From: Leishmania martiniquensis
Lineage: Eukaryota; Euglenozoa; Kinetoplastea; Trypanosomatida; Trypanosomatidae
Direction of reading: 5' to 3'
Assembly (NCBI RefSeq): GCF_017916325.1
Contig: NC_090171.1
Coordinates: 512,501 to 576,500, forward strand
Length of the DNA: 64,000 nt
A program made the position numbers and the translations under genes. Shown here piece after piece: positions 46,301-54,118 of this stretch. The stretch's first letter is position 1. The number at the start of each line of letters is the position of its first letter. Under the pieces are notes generated by a model. It was not told the origin of the DNA, made no database searches, and was given only the letters and a program-made list of their open reading frames with translations.

Positions 46301-49300
46301 CCACCAGCCGGCGTTGCTGCCCGTTGCGCGGGACTCTACAGCAGCTTCGACCCTCAGCTCACAGGGCCGCTGCGTCTGCCGCCACAACGCAACGAGGCGC
46401 GCCGCAGCTGACGCCAAGGTGAAAACTGTAGGTAGACAAACCTGCACGGGAGCCGCCGGACCCGGTGCCTCGCCGGCAGCGTCGTCGCCTTCGGATCCCG
46501 CGTCGACGCGGAGACTCGCCAAAACGTGATAATGCAGCTCGCTGAACGCCGTCGCCACAGTTGGCTCCACCTGGAAAAGATCGGCTGTGCTGCTAAACCC
46601 CTTCCGAAGCGCTCTGCCATCATGCGTTAACGAGTGCTCCACCTCATCGTCTGCGCCTGTGGCCCGCTGGGGACGCACGCAGAGAACCTTGCCCATCAGA
46701 GGGAGGGACGCCTTTATGTGCACATCCGGAAGCGGCCACTGGGCCTGAGTCCCGCTGGTCGTGGAGAGGACGACGCCATGAACCGCCAGCTGCGGTATCA
46801 TGTGCCACACCCGCACTCGCCACTCACTACTGAGCTCGTCACCAATGAGCGTTGCTGCATCTCGGGTGCTGGTGAAAACGTTGTGGAGCTCGACACTCGT
46901 CGTCAACCGAAATGAGCCTACGGCGACGCTCCAGGAAACAGGGCCGCTGCCAGCATCGCAGATAGCCGACAGATCGTCTCCAGGCGTAGGCCCAGCAAGC
47001 AGTCGCACTTCTGCATCCGTTAGCTCCACCTCAATCCCCATATACTCACGCGCCATCGACTCGCCACATTGGCCGTCGCGCAGCAAAGTTTGGGAGAGCG
47101 GTTTCATCTCTTGTACAGACTGCACCTCCTCCGCCTGCCGCAGTACCTCACGAAGAAGAAAGAATAGCGGAATGGCAGGTAGCTCGAGAAGCACGTGCTG
47201 GAGTCGCACCTGCACCGCAGACGTACGGTATAACGTAAGATCTGTTGCATAGTAGCTGCGCCCGCACTGTAGCGCTTTCGAACTACCAGCTTCGGAGGAG
47301 CACAGAAGGCGAAGAGAGAGGAGCGCCTCATTACTATGCGCCACCGCGGCGGCGGCCTGTCGACAACAGCTGCTCTTTACGTCGGGGGCACCGGGTTCCC
47401 TGTCAGGAGCTTGCGCAGGCGGTCGGCGAAGGACGGAGGCGTAACAGGACCCGGGCGAATGCTTCGACTCTAGCCTGTCGGCGCTGTCGGCCTCATGTGA
47501 GAGAAGCCGAAGCAGCAACTCAGGACAGCGTGGAACCTCCAAGACAAACGTGTAGGAAGGAGACTCCGCGTTCTCGGTGTGCTCGCAACCGCATTCACAG
47601 ACACTCGAGATGGGAGATGCCGTAACTTTGGCCTCCGAAACCGTGAGCTGGCACCATGGCTGCTGCTTTCCGCTGGTGCTGCCGACAACAAACAAAGAAG
47701 CCTGTGCGTGTAACATCTCAAAGGTGCCGTGAAATCGGCGCGAGGCGTGCTGCCGCCATGCAAGGTGGCCCTGACGCCTCGACAACGCCGCCTTGTCCTC
47801 GTCCACGTACCCGCCTCGGCTCGTCAAGAGATGCCCGCCCGAGGAGCTGCTGCCCTGGCCACTGATGCACCCATGTCCATGCTGGACTACATCGCGGAAG
47901 CTTGTGGCATTGCCGTCGGTTCCGCTGAGGCCTTGCGCATATGCAGCGGTGCCCTGGCCACCGACGTCGGTCAAGGACGCGCCAGTGAGCATGCGGTATA
48001 GGTGCAGCCACCACTTGATGTGCGGCACTCTGAGATGGGGGTTCTGCAACACCGCCGAGACCTTGACAGCATCGGCTTCATCGCTCGCATAGTCGTCCAC
48101 CTGGCCTGGTGCTGTCCACGCACACTCCTCGATCAGCGCCACCCTCACCACGTCCACCGTCAGAAGCAGGTGTGTTCTTCCTCCCTCAGTCGTGCCCGTG
48201 TGCTCCGCCAAGCTCTCCCGAACCACCTCCCTCGCCACAAGTTCGGCACCGTCCACCTGACCGCTCTTTACCGGTGACCTAAACCACCGCCCACCAGCGG
48301 CGGAGTACATGTGCCCACCGCGGCGCAGTAAAACCTCGTAGCTGACCTGATGCGTTGACGGCGATGGTGGACGCGGCAAAGCCACAGTTGATTTCGCTTC
48401 GTCTTCTTTGCTTAATTTTCGAACCGTCGGCCGGCGTGCGCTCATATCGCGCGCTATGCTGTCGTCTGCATCCACCACAAGAGATAGTGAAGGAATGGTG
48501 AGCAGTACCGTTACCGCCGGCGACAGAGGTGCTTCTATGCGGCCCAGCGCTTGTGCGTCATGGTGTGCCGATGAAGGCGCAAGGCCCGCTCCCATGGGAA
48601 CGGTGACCGTTGAATGGGCCCCCAGTACATGCCGCAGATGGACACCGCCGCTGAGGGCCCTACGCCGGCTGGAAGGAATGGGGGGCTGCGCAAAGTTCGA
48701 CAGGAAAAACCTGCAAAGGCGGTGACACTGCTGCGCACTGAGATGAACCACCACATCACAGGAGTCGCTTGCAGTGCTGCTCGCCACGTTATGGACGGTT
48801 GCCGCTCGGTGAGATGACGACTCCGTGCCGGGATGCACTCCCACCAGCAACATCCAGTCATCCGGCGCGCCGAGTTGACACTCATAACCGGTGAGGTCGT
48901 CTTTCAGAACAAGCAGCGCGCCCATCTCTGCACGCACCTTCACATTTGGAAGGCAGACGTCGCGTGACGCGGTAAACGAATCGAGCAGACGCACGCCGGA
49001 GGTGTGGACGTAGGCATGCGCCCGCGTGCCCGACGTCGTTGACGTCGCAGGCGAATCTGACGGAGCCTGCCACATCCCGCACACAATTCGCTCAAGGTGA
49101 ACCACAGAGAACGTATCTTGTTTGCTCAGGTCAATCGGCACAGCCGCATCGGTTGCTAGAAGAGCATTCAGGTCCGATACGTTGACCTCCACCGAAAACG
49201 GCAGCGGCGCCTCCTCTCGTGACGGAGACGCGCCGCCGAACACCCTCGCACCTCGGTTGCCATCTGCAAGGCAACGCGCATGGGTATACCCGCGGCGGAG

Positions 49301-52300
49301 CAGCGGTGATTGGGCCAGCTCGCCAAGACGCACAATTCGCTCATCCGTCTCCAGAGTGGCCGCCAAGAAGTAGAGGAAAGGGAAGTACACGTGGAGCGCA
49401 CCGCCCACCACCGTGACGCGGCACGTCGGCGGCGCTGCCATTCGCGTGGATGCTGAAGCTTCTGTGCCCTCGAGGGGTGTGCCAGGAAGCATGACCTCCA
49501 CCTCGCATCGTAGTGGATGTCTCGCGTCATCCTCTGAGGAAGAGGCCGTCCACGGGGGCGCCGAAATGAGACTGCGCACCTCAGGGTCGCCGCCAACGTA
49601 GTCGACGAGGTGCATCGCTTCCAAGACGATGAGGTGGAGATACACACGGCGCCCACCCCGGCCGGTATCGTCCGAGAAGAGGTCAAGGGTGTAGAGGACG
49701 TCCCCTATGCTGGCCGTCACTTCCACATAAGGCGCATTCATCACGTCATCTCTGCTCAGGGGAATTTGCACTCGAGTGGTTTGCACCCGCGCAGTAAATG
49801 GGTGAACGCCGGAGAAGCGGTGCGGCATCGCTAAGTCGACGCCCTCGGTGCGCGACGTCCCCATCAGGTCATAGGCTGCTGCCTGCGGAGGCAGCGTCAT
49901 AGGCCGCAGCGAACGCACCGTGCCGATCAACACTTCCAAAAGCTGCACCAAAACAAGATCGCAGAACGCTGACAAGGTTTGGATTGTGAGCACCACCTCA
50001 GACTTCTTCGAGGTCGAGGGGGACTTCACAAGCGTCAAGTTCTCGACGTTGAGCAGCTTTCGGCCCGCTGCGGTGGTCATGGTGATGTCCGGGATGGAGA
50101 GAAGAAAACGAGGGTACGCTACGGTTCTCGGCGGATCGAGCGGCAGCTCGTCGCAGCAGGGCTGGTCTAGGGTATCCAGGTGGCTGTCGGCAAGGTCGCA
50201 CATCAGCTCAATCGCTCGTGGTTCCTCTGCACCGAGCGCCGCCAGCGCCTCACGATACGGTGTGGTGGCCGACGGCAACTTCTCGGGGGCCACCAAGACC
50301 AGCTCAGCGAGATCCACATTGTCTTCGGAGCGGATCAGGAGGTGCGCCATGCCCATGCCAACGGTCACGACACGGTCGCCGAAAACACCAGTAGCAAGCA
50401 CGGTGTTAGAAGCGGGGCCGGCCACCGAAGTCGCTGAGCTCGGCGTCACGAAGAAGGTGGCAGAAAGAGCTGACATAATGTGCCGCGCGCAGCCCTGTGG
50501 CACCTCCCGCACTACCGGTGCCGAGCCCATCTCCGGCTGCAGTTCCACACTGGTTGAAGACCTGAAATGCCATGGAACTACGGACTTTTGCGTGGTGGAC
50601 TGCCTGTACGCTGCCTGCTGCAGCTCGGCCGCCACCGCGCGTACAGCCTGCCCGTCAGCGTCAGCATCTGTAAACACAGTCGGCTTGAGCAGTGCGTCGT
50701 TCACAAGCGCGAAAGCAGCGGGGTCGGCGACGGCGTTGATACCCTTGTTGAAGAGCACGGTGAGCTCCTTGGGATTGAAGAGCACCTCACCAGCGACAAA
50801 GGAGAGCAGCTCGAGCTGCTGGCCGGTGTTGAGCATGTTTGCGTTACCGTCCTTCTGACAAAACAAGCGGACCGCCTTGCTGTGATCACCAATGCAGAGG
50901 TAGTACTCATTCTCGGCCCCTTTGTACCGCTTCATCCCAGGCGCCACCGTCCACAGTCGCGTGGTGGAGACTGACAATACGAGACAGCTCTCGTTGTTCA
51001 GGAAGTAGCGAGCTGGCGTGGCATTCGCAAAGACGCTGAGACTCCCGCCATGAGAAGAGTGCAAGGAATCCGCGCAGTCGTACTCATCTGTGTCGCTTTG
51101 GGCAGCAACACACGGAACGCCACTTTTTTTGCGAACCGGCGGCGCAGAGGGCGCGCCTTTGCTGCTTTGCAGATTCGTTGCCCCGTCTGGTCTCCCGTGC
51201 GTCATGTCGCCACTACCGGGCACCGCCTCCGTGGATAGGCGCCAATGCCACTTGCTACACCTCGAGTAACTCTCAGGGGTTAACGTGTCCCGCAGCGACC
51301 CCCCTAACGCTGCAGAGGAGAAGGCCGAAGGCTGATGGCTGAATATTTCCAAGTCGGAGCTCTCAATGTCACGCGCGAATAGAGGAACGCAAACGTCGAG
51401 GGCCTGAATTGTCAAGCAAACTATCGGTGGCGCCGGGGTCCCACGCGACGCTGTCGTCGCCGCCGTTCGCGACGGTTGGAAACGGGGAGTTGACGTGCCG
51501 GAGCACGATGCCGTCGTGCGACCGCTGACGGTCGCAGCGCTGCGCAAATCAAAGGGTGCCCCCTCTGCTAATGCAGACAACGCACAAGGAGATGCGTCGG
51601 CGGTGCCACTGGCGTAGTGCACCTGCTGCACCATTCGAAACCACTCCGCGAAGGCAGATATCTCTGTGTACCACCAGCTCCACTCGTGCATTGGCTGAAA
51701 AATCACCAGCTGCGGTGCCACCCAAACGCCAATATGGGTGCACTGGGAGTTGCGCTTCACGACGACGAAATCCTCCCTGAACTGCTCCTTCGACTGCAAC
51801 AGGACAGAGCGCAAGACACCCTCAAAGGCGATCGATGCAGAACCGATAAAGAACGACAGCGATGCCTTGCCCGGCCGATCGTCGGGGATAGTCGTGTAGA
51901 AAAGCTCCACCGAGCGTGTTCGTATAGCAAGGTGCTGCCTCACGTGCCGCAGCGGAGTCGCGGACGGCGAGTCGGGTACACTGCTATCGTGCCTCAGAGG
52001 CCAGTAGTTGGGATCCACACGGATAATGAGCGTTGCAAAACGTACACGCAGCGTGAAGTACAATTTGTTCTCCTCCGCCAATGTGGAGAGGTGGTTGTGC
52101 GGCGGGGTGGGTCTTAGCAACGGAGGCGAATGCGGAGAAGCGTAGCGGCGCCCAAAATCCCACTCGACAGCAAGCATGTCGCACAACGAGGGGCCTCCGT
52201 GCACAGGCACCGACTTCGCACCTGTGCCGCCGCGAGACGTGGTGGAGGGCGAAGGTGTGCTGGGTCGAGTTACGGCGTCCTCCTTTGCCTGTGCGGAACT

Positions 52301-54118
52301 ACCAAAGAGCCATCCCCACAGCGAAGCCGTCGATCTACCACCACCAGCTGTGCCGACGATGCTCAGCCCCCCCTTTTTGGTGCGTTGGCGAGCCTCCTCA
52401 ATGAAGGCTCGCTGACGCGCGTAGCCGTCTTGTTCGACGAGGAGCTGGGCATTGGCGAGGCACCTCAAAAACACCACCTGCCACAAGGGTAGCTGCCGCT
52501 CCATCGACTGCAACTTCTTCGCCTCCACCGCCGTCAGGGGCGGTGCCCAGAAAGCCCCTTTTGTTCGCTTCCAGTACTCCACGTAGGTCCGGCGCAGATG
52601 TCCAAATTGTACCATCGCCTGCACCACCTCGCTCCGTCTCTGGCCATGCAAGCCAAACGTCTTGTGATGCTGGTGCACATCATCTAGCACGCAACGCAGC
52701 GCAAACGACCACCTCTGCCGCGCCGATGGTCGAGAGGCGGCCGCACCCTCTCTTGTCGGGCACCCAAAGCCTGACGTCGAAGCCTGACCGAGGAGCGCAT
52801 GATGAGTTGCGTGCCTCTCGGTCGGCCGCAACAGATGCAGACGCTTTCGATATCGCGCGCAAGGGAGGCTCTGATGATAGCTGCGCCGCATGGACTCGAG
52901 CACCTGCACGACACCAAAGCACATGTCTACCTCGATATTGTCAGCCGCCGCCACCGTGAGCTCCGTAGAACTTGCGGAGAGTATGGGGGCGTCCTCCACA
53001 ATGGCGTTCCTAGACGCACAGCCCGGTGGCACTACTTTCGCCCGCAGCTCCAGTTTCTCCACTCGCACTATTGCGGTAGAATGCGCCCAGTGCAACCTAT
53101 ACAGGTCGTAGGCAGTCGCACGCGCCGCTGACTCGCCCGCCGCGGTAGGCGTCAGGCCGTCTTCCCTCTCGCTAGCGCTACTCCGTGCGCAGTGGACCGT
53201 CCGTCGGACGGCATGCGTGCTGACCACCACGTCTGAGAGTACAATCCTCTTGCACAGGGGCGCCAGAAGGTCCTTGTTGAAGACGTCCTCAAACGTTTCA
53301 TTCGTGGTGGTGAGCTGAATCTGTTGGACAAAGACGCCGAGTGCTGATGCGCAGGAGGGGTGCAGGCCGTCGTAGTCGAACTCATAGCGGACGGAAATGT
53401 CCTGCAACGTCAAGCTCACGTTGCGAAGTGCGATTTGGCTCATGCGATCAACATCCAAGAGCCAGCTGAACCAGGAAGCACCAAACGCCCCGCTCGCATC
53501 TGCAGTGACGGGCTTTGCTCCCCCTTCCAGATGCCTCGCTTCCGTGCTCGCCGTCATAATGGACGATACCTGGCTCGCTGTTTCTTCGGTCGCTTCGCGC
53601 GAGAGGCGCTGACGATCCTTATCATACCGATGAAGCTGCTGCTGCTTGATCGCCTGTTCTCGCTGTTGCTCCTCCTGTGCATTGAAAGCACGCGCACGCA
53701 GAGGGCCAAGGACAAGCTCCACCCCAACGAACTGCACCCTCACCGCCTCGCTCTCCAGCGAGGCCCACGGTACAGTGATGACGAGTTGGCGAATGACACC
53801 CTTCACGACGGTGAACGGGGCCAGTAGCATGCGCACGGAGAACGTGTGCTTGAACGATCCGCCTTCGGGGGCATCAGATGAGGCGCTAGATGTGTCTAGG
53901 GCGGTCGACGAGGATGCCGCTCCACCGTTTTCCTCTCGGCTGCTTTGCTCGCCATTTAGGAGAGCGGTAATGCTCTCAAGGACGTCACTACGAAGCCGCA
54001 CATTATTCAGTACGACGTTACCGGACCACAGCGAAACCTGCAGCTGATCTGCACTCACATTCTCGATGAAGCGGCTCAGATAGGTGGCCAGGAGCTCTGC
54101 CACATGACTTTCGAGCAT
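37367..54118 (-). CDS. VPS13: Giant VPS13-like bridge lipid-transfer protein
   Basis: A 5583-residue single-exon protein. The chosen ATG at 54118 begins MLESHVAELLATYLSRFIEN, the canonical chorein N-terminus of VPS13/ATG2 proteins that forms the end cap of the lipid channel. The frame is open 98 codons further upstream, but that part is translated pyrimidine tract. The long central part presumably builds the beta-rich groove. Around residues 4200-4700 are segments like the VPS13 adaptor-binding region (VEPVWTLWNWTGC near 4213, VKIVNRLNTTLLF near 4670). Near 5180 a DALGNPRALLGSW segment and near 5290 a GISDAVTKPIRGA segment match the ATG2/VPS13 C-terminal helical region with its Gly/Pro-rich amphipathic stretch. 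VPS13 proteins move phospholipids in bulk between membranes at contact sites. It is far longer than human VPS13A-D (about 3000-4400). Identity is firm at both ends; the middle was not aligned. Confidence 0.92.
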   Translation of the reverse strand: MLESHVAELLATYLSRFIENVSADQLQVSLWSGNVVLNNVRLRSDVLESITALLNGEQSSREENGGAASSSTALDTSSASSDAPEGGSFKHTFSVRMLLAPFTVVKGVIRQLVITVPWASLESEAVRVQFVGVELVLGPLRARAFNAQEEQQREQAIKQQQLHRYDKDRQRLSREATEETASQVSSIMTASTEARHLEGGAKPVTADASGAFGASWFSWLLDVDRMSQIALRNVSLTLQDISVRYEFDYDGLHPSCASALGVFVQQIQLTTTNETFEDVFNKDLLAPLCKRIVLSDVVVSTHAVRRTVHCARSSASEREDGLTPTAAGESAARATAYDLYRLHWAHSTAIVRVEKLELRAKVVPPGCASRNAIVEDAPILSASSTELTVAAADNIEVDMCFGVVQVLESMRRSYHQSLPCARYRKRLHLLRPTERHATHHALLGQASTSGFGCPTREGAAASRPSARQRWSFALRCVLDDVHQHHKTFGLHGQRRSEVVQAMVQFGHLRRTYVEYWKRTKGAFWAPPLTAVEAKKLQSMERQLPLWQVVFLRCLANAQLLVEQDGYARQRAFIEEARQRTKKGGLSIVGTAGGGRSTASLWGWLFGSSAQAKEDAVTRPSTPSPSTTSRGGTGAKSVPVHGGPSLCDMLAVEWDFGRRYASPHSPPLLRPTPPHNHLSTLAEENKLYFTLRVRFATLIIRVDPNYWPLRHDSSVPDSPSATPLRHVRQHLAIRTRSVELFYTTIPDDRPGKASLSFFIGSASIAFEGVLRSVLLQSKEQFREDFVVVKRNSQCTHIGVWVAPQLVIFQPMHEWSWWYTEISAFAEWFRMVQQVHYASGTADASPCALSALAEGAPFDLRSAATVSGRTTASCSGTSTPRFQPSRTAATTASRGTPAPPIVCLTIQALDVCVPLFARDIESSDLEIFSHQPSAFSSAALGGSLRDTLTPESYSRCSKWHWRLSTEAVPGSGDMTHGRPDGATNLQSSKGAPSAPPVRKKSGVPCVAAQSDTDEYDCADSLHSSHGGSLSVFANATPARYFLNNESCLVLSVSTTRLWTVAPGMKRYKGAENEYYLCIGDHSKAVRLFCQKDGNANMLNTGQQLELLSFVAGEVLFNPKELTVLFNKGINAVADPAAFALVNDALLKPTVFTDADADGQAVRAVAAELQQAAYRQSTTQKSVVPWHFRSSTSVELQPEMGSAPVVREVPQGCARHIMSALSATFFVTPSSATSVAGPASNTVLATGVFGDRVVTVGMGMAHLLIRSEDNVDLAELVLVAPEKLPSATTPYREALAALGAEEPRAIELMCDLADSHLDTLDQPCCDELPLDPPRTVAYPRFLLSIPDITMTTAAGRKLLNVENLTLVKSPSTSKKSEVVLTIQTLSAFCDLVLVQLLEVLIGTVRSLRPMTLPPQAAAYDLMGTSRTEGVDLAMPHRFSGVHPFTARVQTTRVQIPLSRDDVMNAPYVEVTASIGDVLYTLDLFSDDTGRGGRRVYLHLIVLEAMHLVDYVGGDPEVRSLISAPPWTASSSEDDARHPLRCEVEVMLPGTPLEGTEASASTRMAAPPTCRVTVVGGALHVYFPFLYFLAATLETDERIVRLGELAQSPLLRRGYTHARCLADGNRGARVFGGASPSREEAPLPFSVEVNVSDLNALLATDAAVPIDLSKQDTFSVVHLERIVCGMWQAPSDSPATSTTSGTRAHAYVHTSGVRLLDSFTASRDVCLPNVKVRAEMGALLVLKDDLTGYECQLGAPDDWMLLVGVHPGTESSSHRAATVHNVASSTASDSCDVVVHLSAQQCHRLCRFFLSNFAQPPIPSSRRRALSGGVHLRHVLGAHSTVTVPMGAGLAPSSAHHDAQALGRIEAPLSPAVTVLLTIPSLSLVVDADDSIARDMSARRPTVRKLSKEDEAKSTVALPRPPSPSTHQVSYEVLLRRGGHMYSAAGGRWFRSPVKSGQVDGAELVAREVVRESLAEHTGTTEGGRTHLLLTVDVVRVALIEECAWTAPGQVDDYASDEADAVKVSAVLQNPHLRVPHIKWWLHLYRMLTGASLTDVGGQGTAAYAQGLSGTDGNATSFRDVVQHGHGCISGQGSSSSGGHLLTSRGGYVDEDKAALSRRQGHLAWRQHASRRFHGTFEMLHAQASLFVVGSTSGKQQPWCQLTVSEAKVTASPISSVCECGCEHTENAESPSYTFVLEVPRCPELLLRLLSHEADSADRLESKHSPGSCYASVLRRPPAQAPDREPGAPDVKSSCCRQAAAAVAHSNEALLSLRLLCSSEAGSSKALQCGRSYYATDLTLYRTSAVQVRLQHVLLELPAIPLFFLLREVLRQAEEVQSVQEMKPLSQTLLRDGQCGESMAREYMGIEVELTDAEVRLLAGPTPGDDLSAICDAGSGPVSWSVAVGSFRLTTSVELHNVFTSTRDAATLIGDELSSEWRVRVWHMIPQLAVHGVVLSTTSGTQAQWPLPDVHIKASLPLMGKVLCVRPQRATGADDEVEHSLTHDGRALRKGFSSTADLFQVEPTVATAFSELHYHVLASLRVDAGSEGDDAAGEAPGPAAPVQVCLPTVFTLASAAARLVALWRQTQRPCELRVEAAVESRATGSNAGWWPYGAQDCLGLLTWYELELYFPGHRLEVAVDTPAAMAGDAITSALEPDSVVCVSVGGAITVEVRREDTEEGGGEVKMQGIVQNGGEEGKEESVSGIADASVAEAVVRTLFRLRTGPLLVHDGAGSLLLHVSETNESAMTGTLIAEYAPAEARLHVIVGRVAMHASYLTAASMVRLWRAYRAWGQKWESTAMCVPQPATRVDETKSECEWVTRGENSGQSGWLQSLTTEVRLTELLLAPAARLCVRQAHMTFSPADWEAEVGTAAALEVRCEEACLHSMMTYSGAPGASASTVLARTCSPVLVITRAQRQALALEYRTPLVSVMNSDAHSWAMCALRAANVLTGIVTAMNAGADVTSQHETASATLAEGCVPWWVMWIPRAEIDVRKAELLCFAPSNGCTCFTPPAVCLVARQVALRLGDSARTGDCDDVKRRIGVELSISAELFATYRSGVLTDAHAHSLLGDVITTFALSSEPALNTVEVTFSAAAAAGQSAVSFYVPTGDALANTVAALALLARAEVPRRYGQAGVASRSLVSRAEGRRRGGALWHVRVDVPGVLLHCVVAEGVFPFSASTASTLYSIRIGEIHAEMCTRRGTGEGGAREPFMEVWVSSAVGETVVTEAADATGDRFGSMPWKFFELRPATESCSACPPSIVSATGEAMGTRGSSSSGSAGLSLVQRSLSLPQGGEECGRAAPYCTADETTALVVRLHALHAHPSLTLLQLLTERVLRPCVTGISTALSADAGAAHILEGLKCTVLRVDRATAVLPTSRSVNRRAGQVRVIEVVTDWDLCDDLRLGGEDGFQLHFRGTAGRSVITVRGGGSAGGNKDHGNAATIFLGLPVSANGEVNPAIRVDPDLTARFENISVILGEEPLARRQDAFVLEAFVELGERSLCLLPSPFASANASPAPTATGTALQGAEASTSLDPGDTVVNTAGLLKPISWFWAMSVMRSVDVAVGFDVSLTAGARRLAATGAAAARYRFEEKRHSQRTLRSEHEGEFTVTLHRCISESGPLTACPVAATAYFSFTAGENRLRVVLNGGSTAWRLPLGHAHVLMGVGRLVQRALYHAPSPPPPQSSWPPQATSGSLPHEATRRPTPVNARAEVPSWALTLTSDAGSILAVLIVERVCLQCSTDVDLADAALTAEAIVCLRDCVEPDDEPDGPQNAVALYATRKSSTALHMTAKGGRVLFSAHPRVSVSSSRFCPGSRSLSVSVHIDDVVATLPTAAAARLLQRLTREMDAGMLVFCNESGVEMEVTEAESNAMASDSGVSRWHLPAEPGRLVSTTIPVSCAVLMLTPVERPAGGACGMAARKSDKCTEGVALSIQAVCGGSVCRVSLPGYDSALGALDLVVRKSVLEGVEVLHLTTAVALANGFYAGTADGRRRAPAAASAVSVTADSARLAVPPRSGRYIPLPLLRECLALELHGCAYTPVAKMLTWAMLADAMTAVADQAASFGDGGSGGARESGTASGFMVYGNLYAHGTETAENGNERGSELRAPALCSRVRALDACTVSFPMLLSPVTSARESSLRMERTADSSSGATLGVASESQSQVSAPDAEGGSGIGRVVQLTWRRLCSRQGMPLFTGRLVPSEYIVAVEPVWTLWNWTGCRLRLRLRTFRDGAAGSPLKTPYRMSSSPPTPLAGGSTSSDIVASAEVENGMCFQWTPATLDVLRETVFAFFLLRAPSLGDDATASPNWPASSQWWSVAAPLSLQEPPPSYMRLQQGNGTTRGALRVEQRGPSNIVLRCAALLRSGLARPVYLRDADQPQPLLGAGAHGCVMPQQQVPLFYSEYATTFAPKADRVGFKLSDRPVASAAVAQETEAYYLTSPIVAKLLSACDLSDRTHFYTVSNVPDARVEPAAGIQGVRCGEGAGEESVPASVLSCLWTPEPAAVVQLRSLCRIRNTDLGRTLLVMPYDASAEGDVQGAKPAPLMVTPVPPGEEREVTEFSPHAKEPEVQFCYTTSGSLALAHTWSPPVRLLSLSTLTQPLVLKHACIPPHFQGGGADASAEELPFAMSPVRRRSGAPVELPVDHFRCLTVQSRMTSASLCVSVGLQAMPPVKIVNRLNTTLLFAQCALATDSDFASPPSRSGTVSTALCSRAACPRSYVVEAESVSYGCWEVPTQDTPGLRLTLFSNVRKGLSVSDDVDLLRCAASPSSGTRIGNTDAYVYVSLDHRLQQYTVTVAPTRRLESRMLFQPRRLTQVEVYVRSCIVYVAAITVPTAGPFARKSLLALGARGRMRLRCGARSGEGADYDTVPLHATDEDVLSLLKEEELDVVLVRLLGFYGSTTVTERHLMGSASLALLEVVDCTMVEAAYPVLLRVGPRASSVSVSAEGGTNGGERGAKGERGSGSAAIVPDSSGDTTASEPSTSVPHLKDPSWFSVEVQLSRPEGAAAGDGVVILPVPELRITVPPIVVRTDDDFLFTVRSTAERLSEEWASATPGLAVEDAGERRDILATTRAAVLGDAMTRTSRCRYSIFVYVLQVSPIAVEVTYTRCGHRHYSPFEGLARIAENLIPSVEGLSVSLREVHLRQVELRSSNSLFGIARSFLWPLYRTQLLLQSYKVVGSLDALGNPRALLGSWSRGVWELLRNSAGQSRWAGTREFLRTTTSSTLHSVGVVARSIGNLVGAPPPTVTHCVSHASCPTSASEGAVLSATPRRGVLGEVLHAVGGGISDAVTKPIRGARESGLSGFLVGIAAGVIGLAGRPIFGFFRGVSATSEFYARLLGGLGELTEVEARRVGLERNYRVVLTSTTGALVSREMEGVKGDSSSAAAETPRHGLARAPPRRFLYLLTHAMYDRVFADIPRWRRGDEANVRLAVDRVGICNTALHIPYASLCAFFSPSEFRAALPCALTALLASKLIRLLSRNGTAGACRAAVSGGKGSGKAHGEYHTGEGQAPWTQQTHECARALYIKSSLGVRALRTHVTDQVFVCVCSLAEVEAFLTATEEQRKYSVALARAMGAAGEHLLAP

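Noticed and set aside
37508..54000. Long antisense open frames within the VPS13-like gene
   Set aside because: They are the usual by-product of GC-rich third positions on the coding strand; none has a recognisable domain.
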